Source of the DNA: a bacterium
Lineage (GTDB): Bacteria > UBP14 > UBA6098 > B30-G16
NCBI GenBank assembly: GCA_030620455.1
Contig: JAUXEQ010000059.1
Span: 1 to 8,140 of the forward strand
DNA length: 8,140 nucleotides
Reading direction: 5' to 3'
Position 1 is the first letter of the stretch; each line of letters starts with the position of its first letter. Below are positions 1-6,976 of the stretch, one piece after another. The notes beneath the pieces were generated by a model that did no database searches, was not told where the DNA came from, and saw only the letters and a list, made by a program, of their open reading frames with translations. The translations under genes and the position numbers were made by a program.

Positions 1-22
1 ACTGAATTTTTTATTATCATCG

Positions 23-29
23 AAGGAGG
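23..29 (+). promoter_or_regulatory. Ribosome binding site of the transglutaminase-like gene
   Basis: AAGGAGG lies 5 bases before the ATG at 35, a near-perfect anti-16S match. It supports that ATG as the start. The 34 bases before the gene hold nothing else recognisable, so any promoter lies outside the window. Confidence 0.85.
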
Positions 30-34
30 ATCTT

Positions 35-2293
35 ATGAGAGAGCTTCTATCTGTTCTAACAATCGTCTTTTTGATCTCAATTACATCGGCAACGACATCT
101 CAGTCGCCACAAAAGCTCGGAGGAGTCGTTAGTTCCGATTTAACGAGTTCAAAGCTCAGAATATCTCGGGAAATTACTGAGCCTATGCTGGAATTCTTTG
201 CTCCAGAAACTCTTGCTATAGAAAAATATTCTACGGTTCTATCTCCAGGCGAAGCAGTCTATTTTAAACTTAATTTGGGAACTAACTCAATAGTTCTTAT
301 CGATGAAAGAGATTCGCTGTCATACGATTGCTATATGGCGTTGGATTCTGTTCCGAAATGGTTACGCCATGATTTATACCAATCATTCAAGCATTTAGAT
401 CCAACTTTTGCAATGGATTTCGCAATAATGATTGTTGGAACCCCAGCGGATTTAAGAGATGAGGTAGCATTTTGTGTAGCGCATATGTCACCGCAATCGC
501 TGACGGATAGCAGGTTCGCTTCATCTCTTTTGATATTTAATGCAGAGTGGATATACAGGCTTGCCGATTCACTTAAGTATGTGGAGTTGGTGGAGCACGG
601 CGATGTTACCACAGGCGATTGGTACACAACAACAGCGTACTGGGTTGTATCTGCCGATCTTTCTGATACTTCACTGTTAGAAATCCCAAGAGATGTATAT
701 TACTGGTTTGTTGTTCATCCGAAATTATCCGATGAAGCACCAAAAAGCTTAGATTTACCAAGTGACACGAGACAGAGGACTTACGGATATTTTTGGCGTG
801 AATATCTCTGGAGCGACCCGTCACCAACAAACAGTTACACCGCAGGTGGATATCCTCTTCTTGCCGATTGTATGAAAATTCCCACCGTTTTGTGGATAAG
901 ACGAAGTGCATCATTCCCCGGTGGTAGACCTATGGATACTACATTTAGTGCTCTAAATATGTTGGGTTGGTGGGAATCCGAGGTTGTGCCAAATCGTGCG
1001 ATCGCCGTTCGTCCAGTTCAGCCCAATCAAATAGCATTCACGCACTCTGGAAACTGCGGTGAGGGTCAGGATATAGTTTGTGCTGCAGGAAGAACTTCGT
1101 TGATACCTATGAGTTGTGTAGGAACTCCACTTCAGGACCATGTCTGGAATGAGTTCTGGGATGATGGTTTTCCGGGAGCATTGTGGAGTGAAGATGTTTG
1201 GCATGCATATCAGCTTGACAACTGGGGTGGACAGACATCGGTGGCACCAACCTGGGCTGGTTATGATAGAGACAGAGGTGGTAGCAAAAGTATTAACAAT
1301 GCAGTAACATGGAGAGGTGACGGTTATCTCTTTGATCGCTCTATGGCATACACACACGTTTGCACGTTAGTTGTCGAGGTGCTCGATGGCAACACATATC
1401 CGATCGCAGGAGCAAAAGTTATGTTTGCATCCAATGCCCATGGAGATCCTACCGGTCTATACAGAGCGGATATTAGATCAACGGACAGAAACGGACAGGT
1501 TATTTTAACTACGGGTGAAGGTTGCCCATATTATTTCCGTGTCGACTGCCCTGTAGGTAGTGAGCCCACTGATCCGACGCATGTAACACACTTTCCCACT
1601 TTAGGTTCGCATTTGTCCGTTACTGGCGTTAAATATCCGGTTTCGATTGGACTTCATAATAGAATGTATTCTCTTAATGTAACCGAAACAGCCAATCCCA
1701 CAGGCACCAAAAACCTTCTGGTAATATATAGAGCTAAAAAAGAGTATATTATGGGAACTGCTGCAATGGATGGTCAGGGAAGCACATACTCATTTAGTTC
1801 CGACACAGGCACAATAACATGTTTCCTATGCGACAGTGCAAATTTCGAATTGTATAAAATTGGCGATCCATTTACTGCTTTTAAGTATCGATCACGTGTT
1901 TCCGACGGTTGGTTCCTTCTCGATGTGCCTTCTTCAGGTGTGTGGTACGTGATTATCTCCGATGAGGAAATTGTAGACAACGATAATTTAGCGGAAATTG
2001 AAATATTGATTGGTCACGACCTCGAAGTTGTGTCGGAATTCCAAAAACCGGATCGCACTGTATTGACAATATACCCCAATCCTTTCAATTCATCGTGTAA
2101 AATTTCCTTTAATAGACAAATTGCAGGTACAGTGGAAATAACCGATATTTCTGGTAGAATAGTTTTCCAAAAAGCCTTTAGTAACACTAACGAAATTATC
2201 TGGGATTCGCATGATGCTCCGACAGGAATATATTTAATTCGAGTAAAATCGGGGAACAGTATAATCAACAAAAAAGCAGTATTACTTAAATAA
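35..2293 (+). CDS. Secreted transglutaminase-like protein with T9SS type A C-terminal sorting domain
   Basis: This 752-residue protein is predicted to be exported through Sec and then moved to the cell surface or medium by the type IX (Por) system. Residues 1 to about 20 form a signal peptide (MRELLS, then a hydrophobic core, then SATTS). A central segment has the order expected of a transglutaminase/papain-like core: Cys341 in 'GNCGEGQD', His369 in 'DHVWNEFWDD' and Asp395 in 'QLDNWGG'. About residues 443-520 look like an Ig/CNA-B or carboxypeptidase-regulatory beta domain ('VVEVLDG..YPIAGAKV', 'STDRNGQVILTT'). About residues 675-752 are the sorting domain, with 'YPNPFNSS' near residue 680, 'VEITDISGRIVF', 'GIYLIRVKSG' and a lysine-bearing end. 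Whether the core is a transglutaminase, a protease or a non-catalytic fold is unknown. Residues 25-300 match no family I recognise. The start is fixed by a strong ribosome binding site. The signal peptide and tail are near certain; the enzyme call is good but made by eye. Confidence 0.85.
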   Translation: MRELLSVLTIVFLISITSATTSQSPQKLGGVVSSDLTSSKLRISREITEPMLEFFAPETLAIEKYSTVLSPGEAVYFKLNLGTNSIVLIDERDSLSYDCYMALDSVPKWLRHDLYQSFKHLDPTFAMDFAIMIVGTPADLRDEVAFCVAHMSPQSLTDSRFASSLLIFNAEWIYRLADSLKYVELVEHGDVTTGDWYTTTAYWVVSADLSDTSLLEIPRDVYYWFVVHPKLSDEAPKSLDLPSDTRQRTYGYFWREYLWSDPSPTNSYTAGGYPLLADCMKIPTVLWIRRSASFPGGRPMDTTFSALNMLGWWESEVVPNRAIAVRPVQPNQIAFTHSGNCGEGQDIVCAAGRTSLIPMSCVGTPLQDHVWNEFWDDGFPGALWSEDVWHAYQLDNWGGQTSVAPTWAGYDRDRGGSKSINNAVTWRGDGYLFDRSMAYTHVCTLVVEVLDGNTYPIAGAKVMFASNAHGDPTGLYRADIRSTDRNGQVILTTGEGCPYYFRVDCPVGSEPTDPTHVTHFPTLGSHLSVTGVKYPVSIGLHNRMYSLNVTETANPTGTKNLLVIYRAKKEYIMGTAAMDGQGSTYSFSSDTGTITCFLCDSANFELYKIGDPFTAFKYRSRVSDGWFLLDVPSSGVWYVIISDEEIVDNDNLAEIEILIGHDLEVVSEFQKPDRTVLTIYPNPFNSSCKISFNRQIAGTVEITDISGRIVFQKAFSNTNEIIWDSHDAPTGIYLIRVKSGNSIINKKAVLLK

Positions 2294-2354
2294 TTCGCTT
2301 TAAGAGTATTGCTGTTATTTGCTTGTATGTCTTATCTCTATCACCTAGTGATGT

Positions 2355-2497
2355 TACTCCTCACCCGATTCCATCGGAATCACCCTCTCCCTGAGGAGAG
2401 GGAATAGAAAATGAATCGCTTCATTCTCCCCTTTCTCCTTAGGGAGAAAGGAGTCAGGGGATAGAAGAGCTTCAAGAGAAAGGGACCGGGGGATATA
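2355..2497. repeat. Multi-hairpin REP/MITE-like intergenic repeat
   Basis: Four inverted repeats follow one another with almost no spacing: GATTCC/GGAATC (2367-2381, 3-base loop), CCCTCTCC/GGAGAGGG (2383-2402, loop CTGA), AATGAA/TTCATT (2410-2425, loop TCGC) and CCTTTCTCC/GGAGAAAGG (2430-2451, loop TTAG). The flanks resemble each other in opposite orientation: CCTCACCC on the left, and CCCCCGGTCCC when the right end is read on the minus strand. The block is far more GC-rich than its surroundings. Runs such as 'CCTCACCC...CCCTCTCC' are typical of dispersed palindromic repeats in bacterial genomes. None of the hairpins is followed by a T-run, so a standard intrinsic terminator is unlikely, although the block sits just after the first gene. 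The hairpins are seen directly; mobility is inferred. Confidence 0.7.
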
Positions 2498-2539
2498 GAG
2501 GTAAATAACAAATAACATACTTGGAGACTCAAAAAATAA

Positions 2540-2568
2540 TTGTGTTATAAAAAGTCAATTTGTATAAT
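2540..2568 (+). promoter_or_regulatory. Candidate promoter of the methyltransferase gene
   Basis: A perfect -10 TATAAT (2563-2568) has a weak -35 TTGTGT (2540-2545) 17 bases upstream. Transcription would begin near 2575, about 19 bases before the ATG at 2594. If real, this excludes the TTG at 2540 as the translation start. The call assumes sigma-70-like promoters in an unknown lineage. Confidence 0.4.
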
Positions 2569-2593
2569 TAAGATAACAATATTAGTTTGGAAA

Positions 2594-3232
2594 ATGAAAC
2601 ATCCTTCAAATAGTAAAGAATTTTGGGATAAGCGCTTCTCCGATATCGATTTCGATTACAAGTCGAATATTGGTAATAATATCCTCTCGATTGTAAATCT
2701 ATTAATGAAATTCAATGTCTCAAATGTATTGGATCTTGGCTGTGGGGTTGGTAGAATAAGTATAGCAATGGCTCGAGCTGGTTTTTTCGTTCACGCTGTA
2801 GATATTTCCGCAGAAGCAATTGAAATTGTCAGGAAATGGGCTGATGAACAGAGTCTGCCTATCGAAACGGAATGTTCTCCCACATTCGAATTTTGCCTAC
2901 CAAAAGAAAGCATTGATGCTGTGGTTTGTCACTCTGTTCTGGATCATATGCCGCTTGAGGAAGCGAAACAGACAATGACTAACGTAGAAATGTTCCTTAG
3001 ACAGTCTGGTGTGATGTTTATCACATTTGATGGTTTGGAGGAAGATGAGGATGAGAATCAATACGAAAAGTTATCCGATGGCTCGAGAAAATATATCTCC
3101 GGTTTTTATGAGGGAATGCTCTGGCGTTTCTACACTAATGATGAAATAAAAAAGCTATGTGAAAATTTCGATATAATGGAATTTAAAGTTCTAGAAAATG
3201 GGAAAAGAGAGGTCTGGCTTAGGAAAAAATAG
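2594..3232 (+). CDS. Class I SAM-dependent methyltransferase, substrate unknown
   Basis: A cytosolic enzyme of 212 residues from the chosen start, expected to transfer a methyl group from S-adenosylmethionine. Motif I is 'VLDLGCGVGR' with Asp47 and the glycine-rich loop; the acidic residue at the end of beta-2 is Asp70 in 'AVDIS'; a motif IV-like segment is 'AVVCHSVLDHM'; a later strand reads 'GVMFITFDG'. The N-terminal 'EFWDKRFSD' is also usual in small Rossmann methyltransferases. The frame opens further upstream at a TTG (2540), but ATG 2594 is preferred because the protein then begins with normal methyltransferase sequence and the extra residues would overlap a TATAAT box. There is no clear Shine-Dalgarno site before ATG 2594. 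The segment after beta-5 is rich in Glu/Asp ('EEDEDENQ'). The gene runs alone, convergent with uvrC 52 bases away, so context gives no clue to the substrate. The family call is secure; any specific reaction would be a guess. Confidence 0.85.
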   Translation: MKHPSNSKEFWDKRFSDIDFDYKSNIGNNILSIVNLLMKFNVSNVLDLGCGVGRISIAMARAGFFVHAVDISAEAIEIVRKWADEQSLPIETECSPTFEFCLPKESIDAVVCHSVLDHMPLEEAKQTMTNVEMFLRQSGVMFITFDGLEEDEDENQYEKLSDGSRKYISGFYEGMLWRFYTNDEIKKLCENFDIMEFKVLENGKREVWLRKK

Positions 3233-3284
3233 AGCTGACAATTTACATAATACAAAACAATGGCTTGCAGCTTACAATAGAATC

Positions 3285-5090
3285 CTAATCCTCGTTAAGC
3301 TTTTCTAACACTCGTTCAGCTAGTTTCCTTGGAAGTTTCACTTTCTCGACTAACTTATCCACGGATAGTATCGCAATACTGTCCGTTCCGCCAAATCGTT
3401 TAAGCATTTGCTCTGCTCTTTTTTGTCCAATTCCCGGTATTTCACAAAGCTCTAATTTCATTGCCTGCTTACGATGACTCTTCCGAGAATACAAAATTGC
3501 AAACCGATGAGATTCATCACGAATTCTCTTTATCAATCTTAATGCAGACGAATCCCTTGGCAGATTTATGGAATCTTTTCTTCCCGGCAGAAATAGTTCA
3601 TCCAGCCGCTTGGCAATCGATATTGTAAATATCTTTTCCTCAAGACCCAAGCTGGACAGAGACGATAATGCTGCAGATAGTTGTCCCTTTCCACCGTCTA
3701 TTAATATCAAATCTGGCAGCTTTTTATCCTCATTTAGCAGTCGTCTATACCGTCGATAAACAACTTCCCGCATAGATGCGAAATCATCCTGACAATCCGT
3801 CGATTTTATCCTATAGTGCCTATACCCGCTTTTGTTAGACTTCCCGCCAATGAACTGAACCATAGATGCTACAATTGTCTGACTTCCGAAATTAGAAATA
3901 TCGAATCCCTCGATTCTATTGGGTGTCTTAGGTAATTGCAGCAATCTTTCGAGCTCAAGCACACCATACGGCACATGAACTTGTTCTTTTTGAATCATCA
4001 TCTCCCCGTGTATTAATTCCGCATTTCGCTGTAGAAGCTGCATAATATCATATTTCTCACCACGCTTTGGTATTTTAAGCGTTACTATTGCACCACGAAT
4101 AACTGTCAAAGTCCTTTCTATTTCTTCTGGTTCTGAAATTTCAACAGGAATATAAATCCTCGGTGGTGTATCTGGGTCCTCGCAGTAAAATGATATGACA
4201 AAATCACCGAGAGCTTCCTCGATAGATATTTTCTTTGGAATTGTAAGAGAAACAGTCTGTCTTGCAATCATTGCTCCCTGACGAATTCGAAAAATCATCG
4301 CAACACCCACACCACCTCCGAATGCAATCGTTACAAAATCACTATCTCCAGTATCCCTATCCATCTTCTGTGGTGTTAGCAAATTTGTTAATTGAGAAAT
4401 AGTATCTCGTAATTTCGCAGCTTCCTCAAATTTCATTTCCTCCGATGCTCGATTCATCTGCTTTTTCAGCTTATCGAGTAATTCCATACGCTTCCCCTTG
4501 AGAAACATTATCACCTCATTAACATGCTCTTGGTACTGCTCCTTAAGATCTGGGTTTTCACACGGTGCAATACACCTTCCAATATCCTTAAGCATACATG
4601 CTCTAATTTTCCGTTTCGTCGGTAAATTATATTTACAAACTCTTATTCTGAAAAGTCTTCTAATTAGCCGTCCAAGTTTCATTGCGCCTATTCTATCTGC
4701 ATAGGGACCGAAATACACAGCTCCATCGTTTTGCTTATGTCTAACAACTGTTATCCTTGGGAATGCCTCTCGGCTGATTTTTAGATATGGGTATCGCTTA
4801 TCGTCTTTCAACGCTACATTGTATCTCGGTTTATATTGCCTTATAAGATTTGCCTCGAGAACCAATGCCTCGAGTTCATTATCTGTTACGATCCACTCTA
4901 CATCTTGAGCAATAATAATCATAGCTACGATACGAGGCAGATTGTTCCTGCCGTTGACATAACTTGCAAGTCTCTTTTTTATATCTATCGACTTACCAAT
5001 GTAAAGCGGGAAATTTTTCGGTCCTCTAAAAATATACACACCAGGTTTGTGAGGAGCTCGTTTATACTTGTCTCTTATTAGGTCGTTCAT
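3285..5090 (-). CDS. uvrC: Excinuclease ABC subunit C
   Basis: UvrC makes both incisions around a lesion in nucleotide excision repair, acting with UvrB on damaged DNA in the cytoplasm. The 601-residue protein is full length and shows every expected part. The GIY-YIG nuclease lies at about 12-95 ('GVYIF', 'LYIGKS' with Tyr30, then Arg40 and Glu79 in 'LEANLI'). Four cysteines (152, 165, 173, 177) are spaced like those reported to bind an iron-sulfur cluster in E. coli UvrC. The UVR motif that contacts UvrB is at about 202-237. The RNase H-like C-terminal nuclease has Asp397 ('GFDISN'), Asp436 ('DDFASMRE'), Asp465 ('LIDGGKGQL') and His528 ('ESHRFAI'). Tandem helix-hairpin-helix motifs follow at about 546-598 ('IPGIGQKRAEQML'). 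All key residues are intact. No strong Shine-Dalgarno site precedes the start, which is chosen because 'MNDLIRDKYKRAPHKPGVY' matches the family N-terminus. A candidate origin lies directly upstream. Confidence 0.97.
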   Translation of the reverse strand: MNDLIRDKYKRAPHKPGVYIFRGPKNFPLYIGKSIDIKKRLASYVNGRNNLPRIVAMIIIAQDVEWIVTDNELEALVLEANLIRQYKPRYNVALKDDKRYPYLKISREAFPRITVVRHKQNDGAVYFGPYADRIGAMKLGRLIRRLFRIRVCKYNLPTKRKIRACMLKDIGRCIAPCENPDLKEQYQEHVNEVIMFLKGKRMELLDKLKKQMNRASEEMKFEEAAKLRDTISQLTNLLTPQKMDRDTGDSDFVTIAFGGGVGVAMIFRIRQGAMIARQTVSLTIPKKISIEEALGDFVISFYCEDPDTPPRIYIPVEISEPEEIERTLTVIRGAIVTLKIPKRGEKYDIMQLLQRNAELIHGEMMIQKEQVHVPYGVLELERLLQLPKTPNRIEGFDISNFGSQTIVASMVQFIGGKSNKSGYRHYRIKSTDCQDDFASMREVVYRRYRRLLNEDKKLPDLILIDGGKGQLSAALSSLSSLGLEEKIFTISIAKRLDELFLPGRKDSINLPRDSSALRLIKRIRDESHRFAILYSRKSHRKQAMKLELCEIPGIGQKRAEQMLKRFGGTDSIAILSVDKLVEKVKLPRKLAERVLEKLNED

Positions 5091-5124
5091 AATCGTAAAT
5101 AATGGAGTAATTGCTTATGTACAA

Positions 5125-5130
5125 AGTATA
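5125..5130 (-). promoter_or_regulatory. Possible -10 element of uvrC
   Basis: On the minus strand TATACT (5 of 6 to TATAAT) lies about 35 bases before the uvrC ATG. The hexamer 17 bases further upstream, TTTCTA, is a poor -35. It is the best promoter candidate visible and would give uvrC a leader of about 28 bases, separate from gatD. Confidence 0.3.
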
Positions 5131-5164
5131 ATCGTTTAGCATTTATGTAGAAATGGGAAATTTT

Positions 5165-5228
5165 GATAATAATTAGTAATAAGAGAATATAAATATATAA
5201 ATTATTATTACTATTATCCTGTTGGAAT
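5165..5228. other. AT-rich stretch with TAA/TAG triplet run (candidate DNA unwinding element)
   Basis: The minus strand, read from 5228, carries ATTCCAACA (a degenerate DnaA-box-like 9-mer), then GGA, then five in-phase triplets TAA-TAG-TAA-TAA-TAA (5216-5202), followed by an A/T-only run. DnaA-trio elements described in B. subtilis are repeats of 3'-(G/A)AT-5' next to a DnaA box, which this arrangement matches. The plus strand has a similar series at 5167-5182, so the two series form an imperfect inverted repeat around 5183-5201. The sequence pattern is observed; the unwinding role is inferred. Plain AT-rich intergenic DNA is the alternative. Confidence 0.4.
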
Positions 5229-5279
5229 TATTTATAACTGCGTAAGTGAATGGTTATAAAAGGAATACTATCGACAAAT

Positions 5280-5380
5280 TTCTCAACAGCTATGTGGACA
5301 ACATAGAGATTTATCAACATTAAAAACCTAATTAACATAAACCACTAACTTATTCTCAACTTGTAAACAAGTTTTCAACA
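5280..5380. other. Cluster of DnaA-box-like 9-mers, candidate oriC
   Basis: Compared with the bacterial DnaA box TTATCCACA, this stretch holds TTCTCAACA (5280-5288, plus, 2 mismatches), TTGTCCACA (5293-5301, minus, 1 mismatch), TTATCAACA (5311-5319, plus, 1 mismatch), TTCTCAACT (5353-5361, plus, 3 mismatches) and TTTTCAACA (5372-5380, plus, 2 mismatches). Four share the sub-pattern TTNTCAAC, as expected if the local box is TTNTCAACA. Two dyads are embedded: CTATGT/ACATAG at 5290-5306, centred on the minus-strand box, and AACTTGT/ACAAGTT at 5358-5373 between the last two boxes. With the adjacent AT-rich triplet run this is the composition of a bacterial replication origin. No dnaA, dnaN or gidA gene is in the window, so the call rests on sequence pattern alone. 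Confidence 0.45.
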
Positions 5381-5427
5381 GTATATAAACACAACTCTTA
5401 AAGTTTGGGAATTATAATTAATTTGTT

Positions 5428-6840
5428 TTATCTCCAAAATTCCTTCAGAAACTTCTGAACCTCCGGAACTCCACCCTGAAAAATTAAGTAACCATTATAC
5501 GGTTCCCGTTCTGTTATATCACTATTTATAGGAGTTAACATCATTTCTATTACTTTCTCTCTGTTATTCGTATGACCCAGTACCCACCCTAATTTAACAA
5601 AAGCCACTTCTGGTAACATATTTTCCAGCGGAACAACTCCCAATGCCATAAGGTCACGACCCGTATCATAAACATACATTTGTACATATCCCCATAGTGT
5701 CTGAACAGTCATAAAAACATTAACTCCAGAATCCACAGCTCGCTTTATCGCAGGATACAACGGCTTGTTTACATGCCCCAATCCAGTTCCGGCTATTACT
5801 ATCCCTCTATATCCATTATCTACAAGTGAATCTATTATATCAGGCTTCATTGTAGGATAGTAATATACAATCGATACACGGTCATCAAAAACGGCATCTA
5901 ATTTGACTTTACGACTCGGATCTCTTCTATTATAATCCTTACGAAGATGAGTAATTCCCTCGCGCCAATTTACCATACCCAGTGGAATATCTCCAAGTGT
6001 CCTGAAAGTCGATCTATACGATGAGTGCATTTTCCTGACCCTCGTTCCACGGTGCAGGAGACCGTATAGATCTGAAGTAGGTCCAAACATTGAAACCACA
6101 ACTTCAGCAATGTCGCCATGACCTGCGGCATACGTTGCATTTAGCAAATTTAGCGCGGCATCTGAGGAAGGTCTGTCTGAACTCCTTTGTGAGCCCACAA
6201 TAACAACAGGAACAGGCAAATTCTGAAGCATGAAGGAAAGAATTCCTGCTGTGTGATGCATTGTATCGGTACCGTGACCAATGACAATTCCGTCCACGCC
6301 TTCATCGATGTATTTAGCAGCTTTCTTAGCTAAAGTAATATACTGTTCAGAACCCATATTCTCAGAGAAAACCGCGAACAATTTTTCAGTGGCAATATTT
6401 GCTATATCTGCCAATTCAGGCACAGAACCGTATAGTTCACCCGGCGAGAATGCGGGAATTACGGCACCGGTGCGGTAGTCGAGCCGTGAAGCTATCGTGC
6501 CGCCAGTTCCCAGAAGCCTGACATTTGGTTTACTGGGATCGAAAGGAAATTCTTTTTCGGGAATTTTGTAATGCGCTTTTTTGAACCCGATTTCTTTCAT
6601 TTCTGTTATATCGCTCACTGTTATTCCTATGTTGTATCCGTTGTTCAGTTTCAGAACGAGGTGTTTATCATCGGTATTTTCCGCTCTGGGCAGTATAATT
6701 CCTCGGAAGACGGTTACATCTGTTCTAATTTCAGCGTCGGACCACACTCTAATTCCATGTTCCTGCAAAACAGATAGCGCTTCACCTTTATAGCCTTTGT
6801 GAAGGTCTTGTGTTACAATTTCGGGACCTTTTTTCCCCAT
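5428..6840 (-). CDS. gatD: Glutamyl-tRNA(Gln) amidotransferase subunit D (archaeal-type, asparaginase-like)
   Basis: GatD is the amide-releasing subunit of GatDE, which converts Glu-tRNA(Gln) to Gln-tRNA(Gln) in organisms lacking GlnRS. It hydrolyses an amide and passes ammonia to GatE. The 470-residue protein has an N-terminal Tudor/SH3-like part (about 15-90) and then an L-asparaginase fold. Likely catalytic residues are Thr112 ('GTGGTIAS'), Thr191 and Asp192 ('GHGTDTMHHTA') and Lys270 ('RVRKMHSS'). 'GSQRSSDRPSSDAALNL' (216-232) and the leading ~100-residue domain distinguish GatD from simple asparaginases, which start near 'TGGTIA'. It is somewhat longer than archaeal GatD, which I recall at about 430-440 residues. 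The start is supported by AAAGGA about 9 bases upstream and by a predicted promoter. No gatE is adjacent: the next gene downstream is uvrC, 337 bases away, and the upstream gene is divergent. A stand-alone asparaginase role is possible if gatE is absent from the genome. Confidence 0.92.
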   Translation of the reverse strand: MGKKGPEIVTQDLHKGYKGEALSVLQEHGIRVWSDAEIRTDVTVFRGIILPRAENTDDKHLVLKLNNGYNIGITVSDITEMKEIGFKKAHYKIPEKEFPFDPSKPNVRLLGTGGTIASRLDYRTGAVIPAFSPGELYGSVPELADIANIATEKLFAVFSENMGSEQYITLAKKAAKYIDEGVDGIVIGHGTDTMHHTAGILSFMLQNLPVPVVIVGSQRSSDRPSSDAALNLLNATYAAGHGDIAEVVVSMFGPTSDLYGLLHRGTRVRKMHSSYRSTFRTLGDIPLGMVNWREGITHLRKDYNRRDPSRKVKLDAVFDDRVSIVYYYPTMKPDIIDSLVDNGYRGIVIAGTGLGHVNKPLYPAIKRAVDSGVNVFMTVQTLWGYVQMYVYDTGRDLMALGVVPLENMLPEVAFVKLGWVLGHTNNREKVIEMMLTPINSDITEREPYNGYLIFQGGVPEVQKFLKEFWR

Positions 6841-6886
6841 TATTTTTGTCCTTTTGAATTGAGAATTCTAAAAAATTTCGGTAAAA

Positions 6887-6915
6887 AAAATAGTTCCAGG
6901 CTAACATAATGTCAA
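6887..6915 (-). promoter_or_regulatory. Predicted sigma-70-type promoter of gatD
   Basis: The minus strand has a perfect -35 TTGACA (6915-6910), a 17-base spacer and a -10 TATTTT (6892-6887, 4 of 6). The start of transcription would fall near 6880, giving a leader of about 40 bases before the ATG at 6840. An A/T tract just upstream could act as an UP element. Confidence 0.5.
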
Positions 6916-6917
6916 AT

Positions 6918-6946
6918 TGATATTTTTTTTTAAAAAATATTTTTTC
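6918..6946. promoter_or_regulatory. A/T tract shared by two divergent promoters
   Basis: Runs of T9, A6 and T6 lie between the gatD -35 (6910-6915) and the rightward -35 (6949-6954). This position suits an UP element or bent DNA serving both promoters. The role is inferred from composition only. Confidence 0.3.
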
Positions 6947-6948
6947 AC

Positions 6949-6976
6949 TTGATTAAATAATTTTATCATATATAAT
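6949..6976 (+). promoter_or_regulatory. Predicted promoter driving the vWA gene leader
   Basis: A -35 TTGATT (6949-6954, 4 of 6) and a perfect -10 TATAAT (6971-6976) are separated by 16 bases. Transcription from here would begin near 6983 and give the vWA gene an untranslated leader of about 480 bases. A promoter closer to 7461 cannot be excluded, but none as good was found. Confidence 0.45.

Noticed and set aside
331..1357. Minus-strand frames of about 100-130 residues under the first gene
   Set aside because: They overlap a strongly supported gene, lack ribosome binding sites and give low-complexity or atypical protein sequence. The same holds for plus-strand frames under uvrC and gatD and the minus-strand frame under the vWA gene.
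2355..2497. CRISPR array
   Set aside because: The hairpins differ in sequence from each other and there are no regular repeats or spacers.
2540..2593. TTG at 2540 as the start of the methyltransferase
   Set aside because: It would add an 18-residue extension with no family similarity, its GGAG is 13 bases away, and the segment overlaps a perfect TATAAT box. ATG 2594 begins with sequence usual for the family.
3233..3284. AGCTG/CAGCT pair as a shared terminator between the convergent methyltransferase and uvrC genes
   Set aside because: Five base pairs around a loop of about 30 bases is not stable and there is no adjacent T-run. No terminator is claimed here.
5358..5373. AACTTGT/ACAAGTT dyad as a terminator for gatD
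   Set aside because: The loop would be only two bases, the stem is weak and A/T-rich, and no T-run follows on the minus strand. A protein-binding dyad in the candidate origin fits better.
5428..6840. Simple L-asparaginase (AnsA/AnsB) annotation for the GatD gene
   Set aside because: The ~100-residue N-terminal domain and the 'SSDRPSSDAALNL' segment are GatD features; ordinary asparaginases begin close to 'TGGTIA'.
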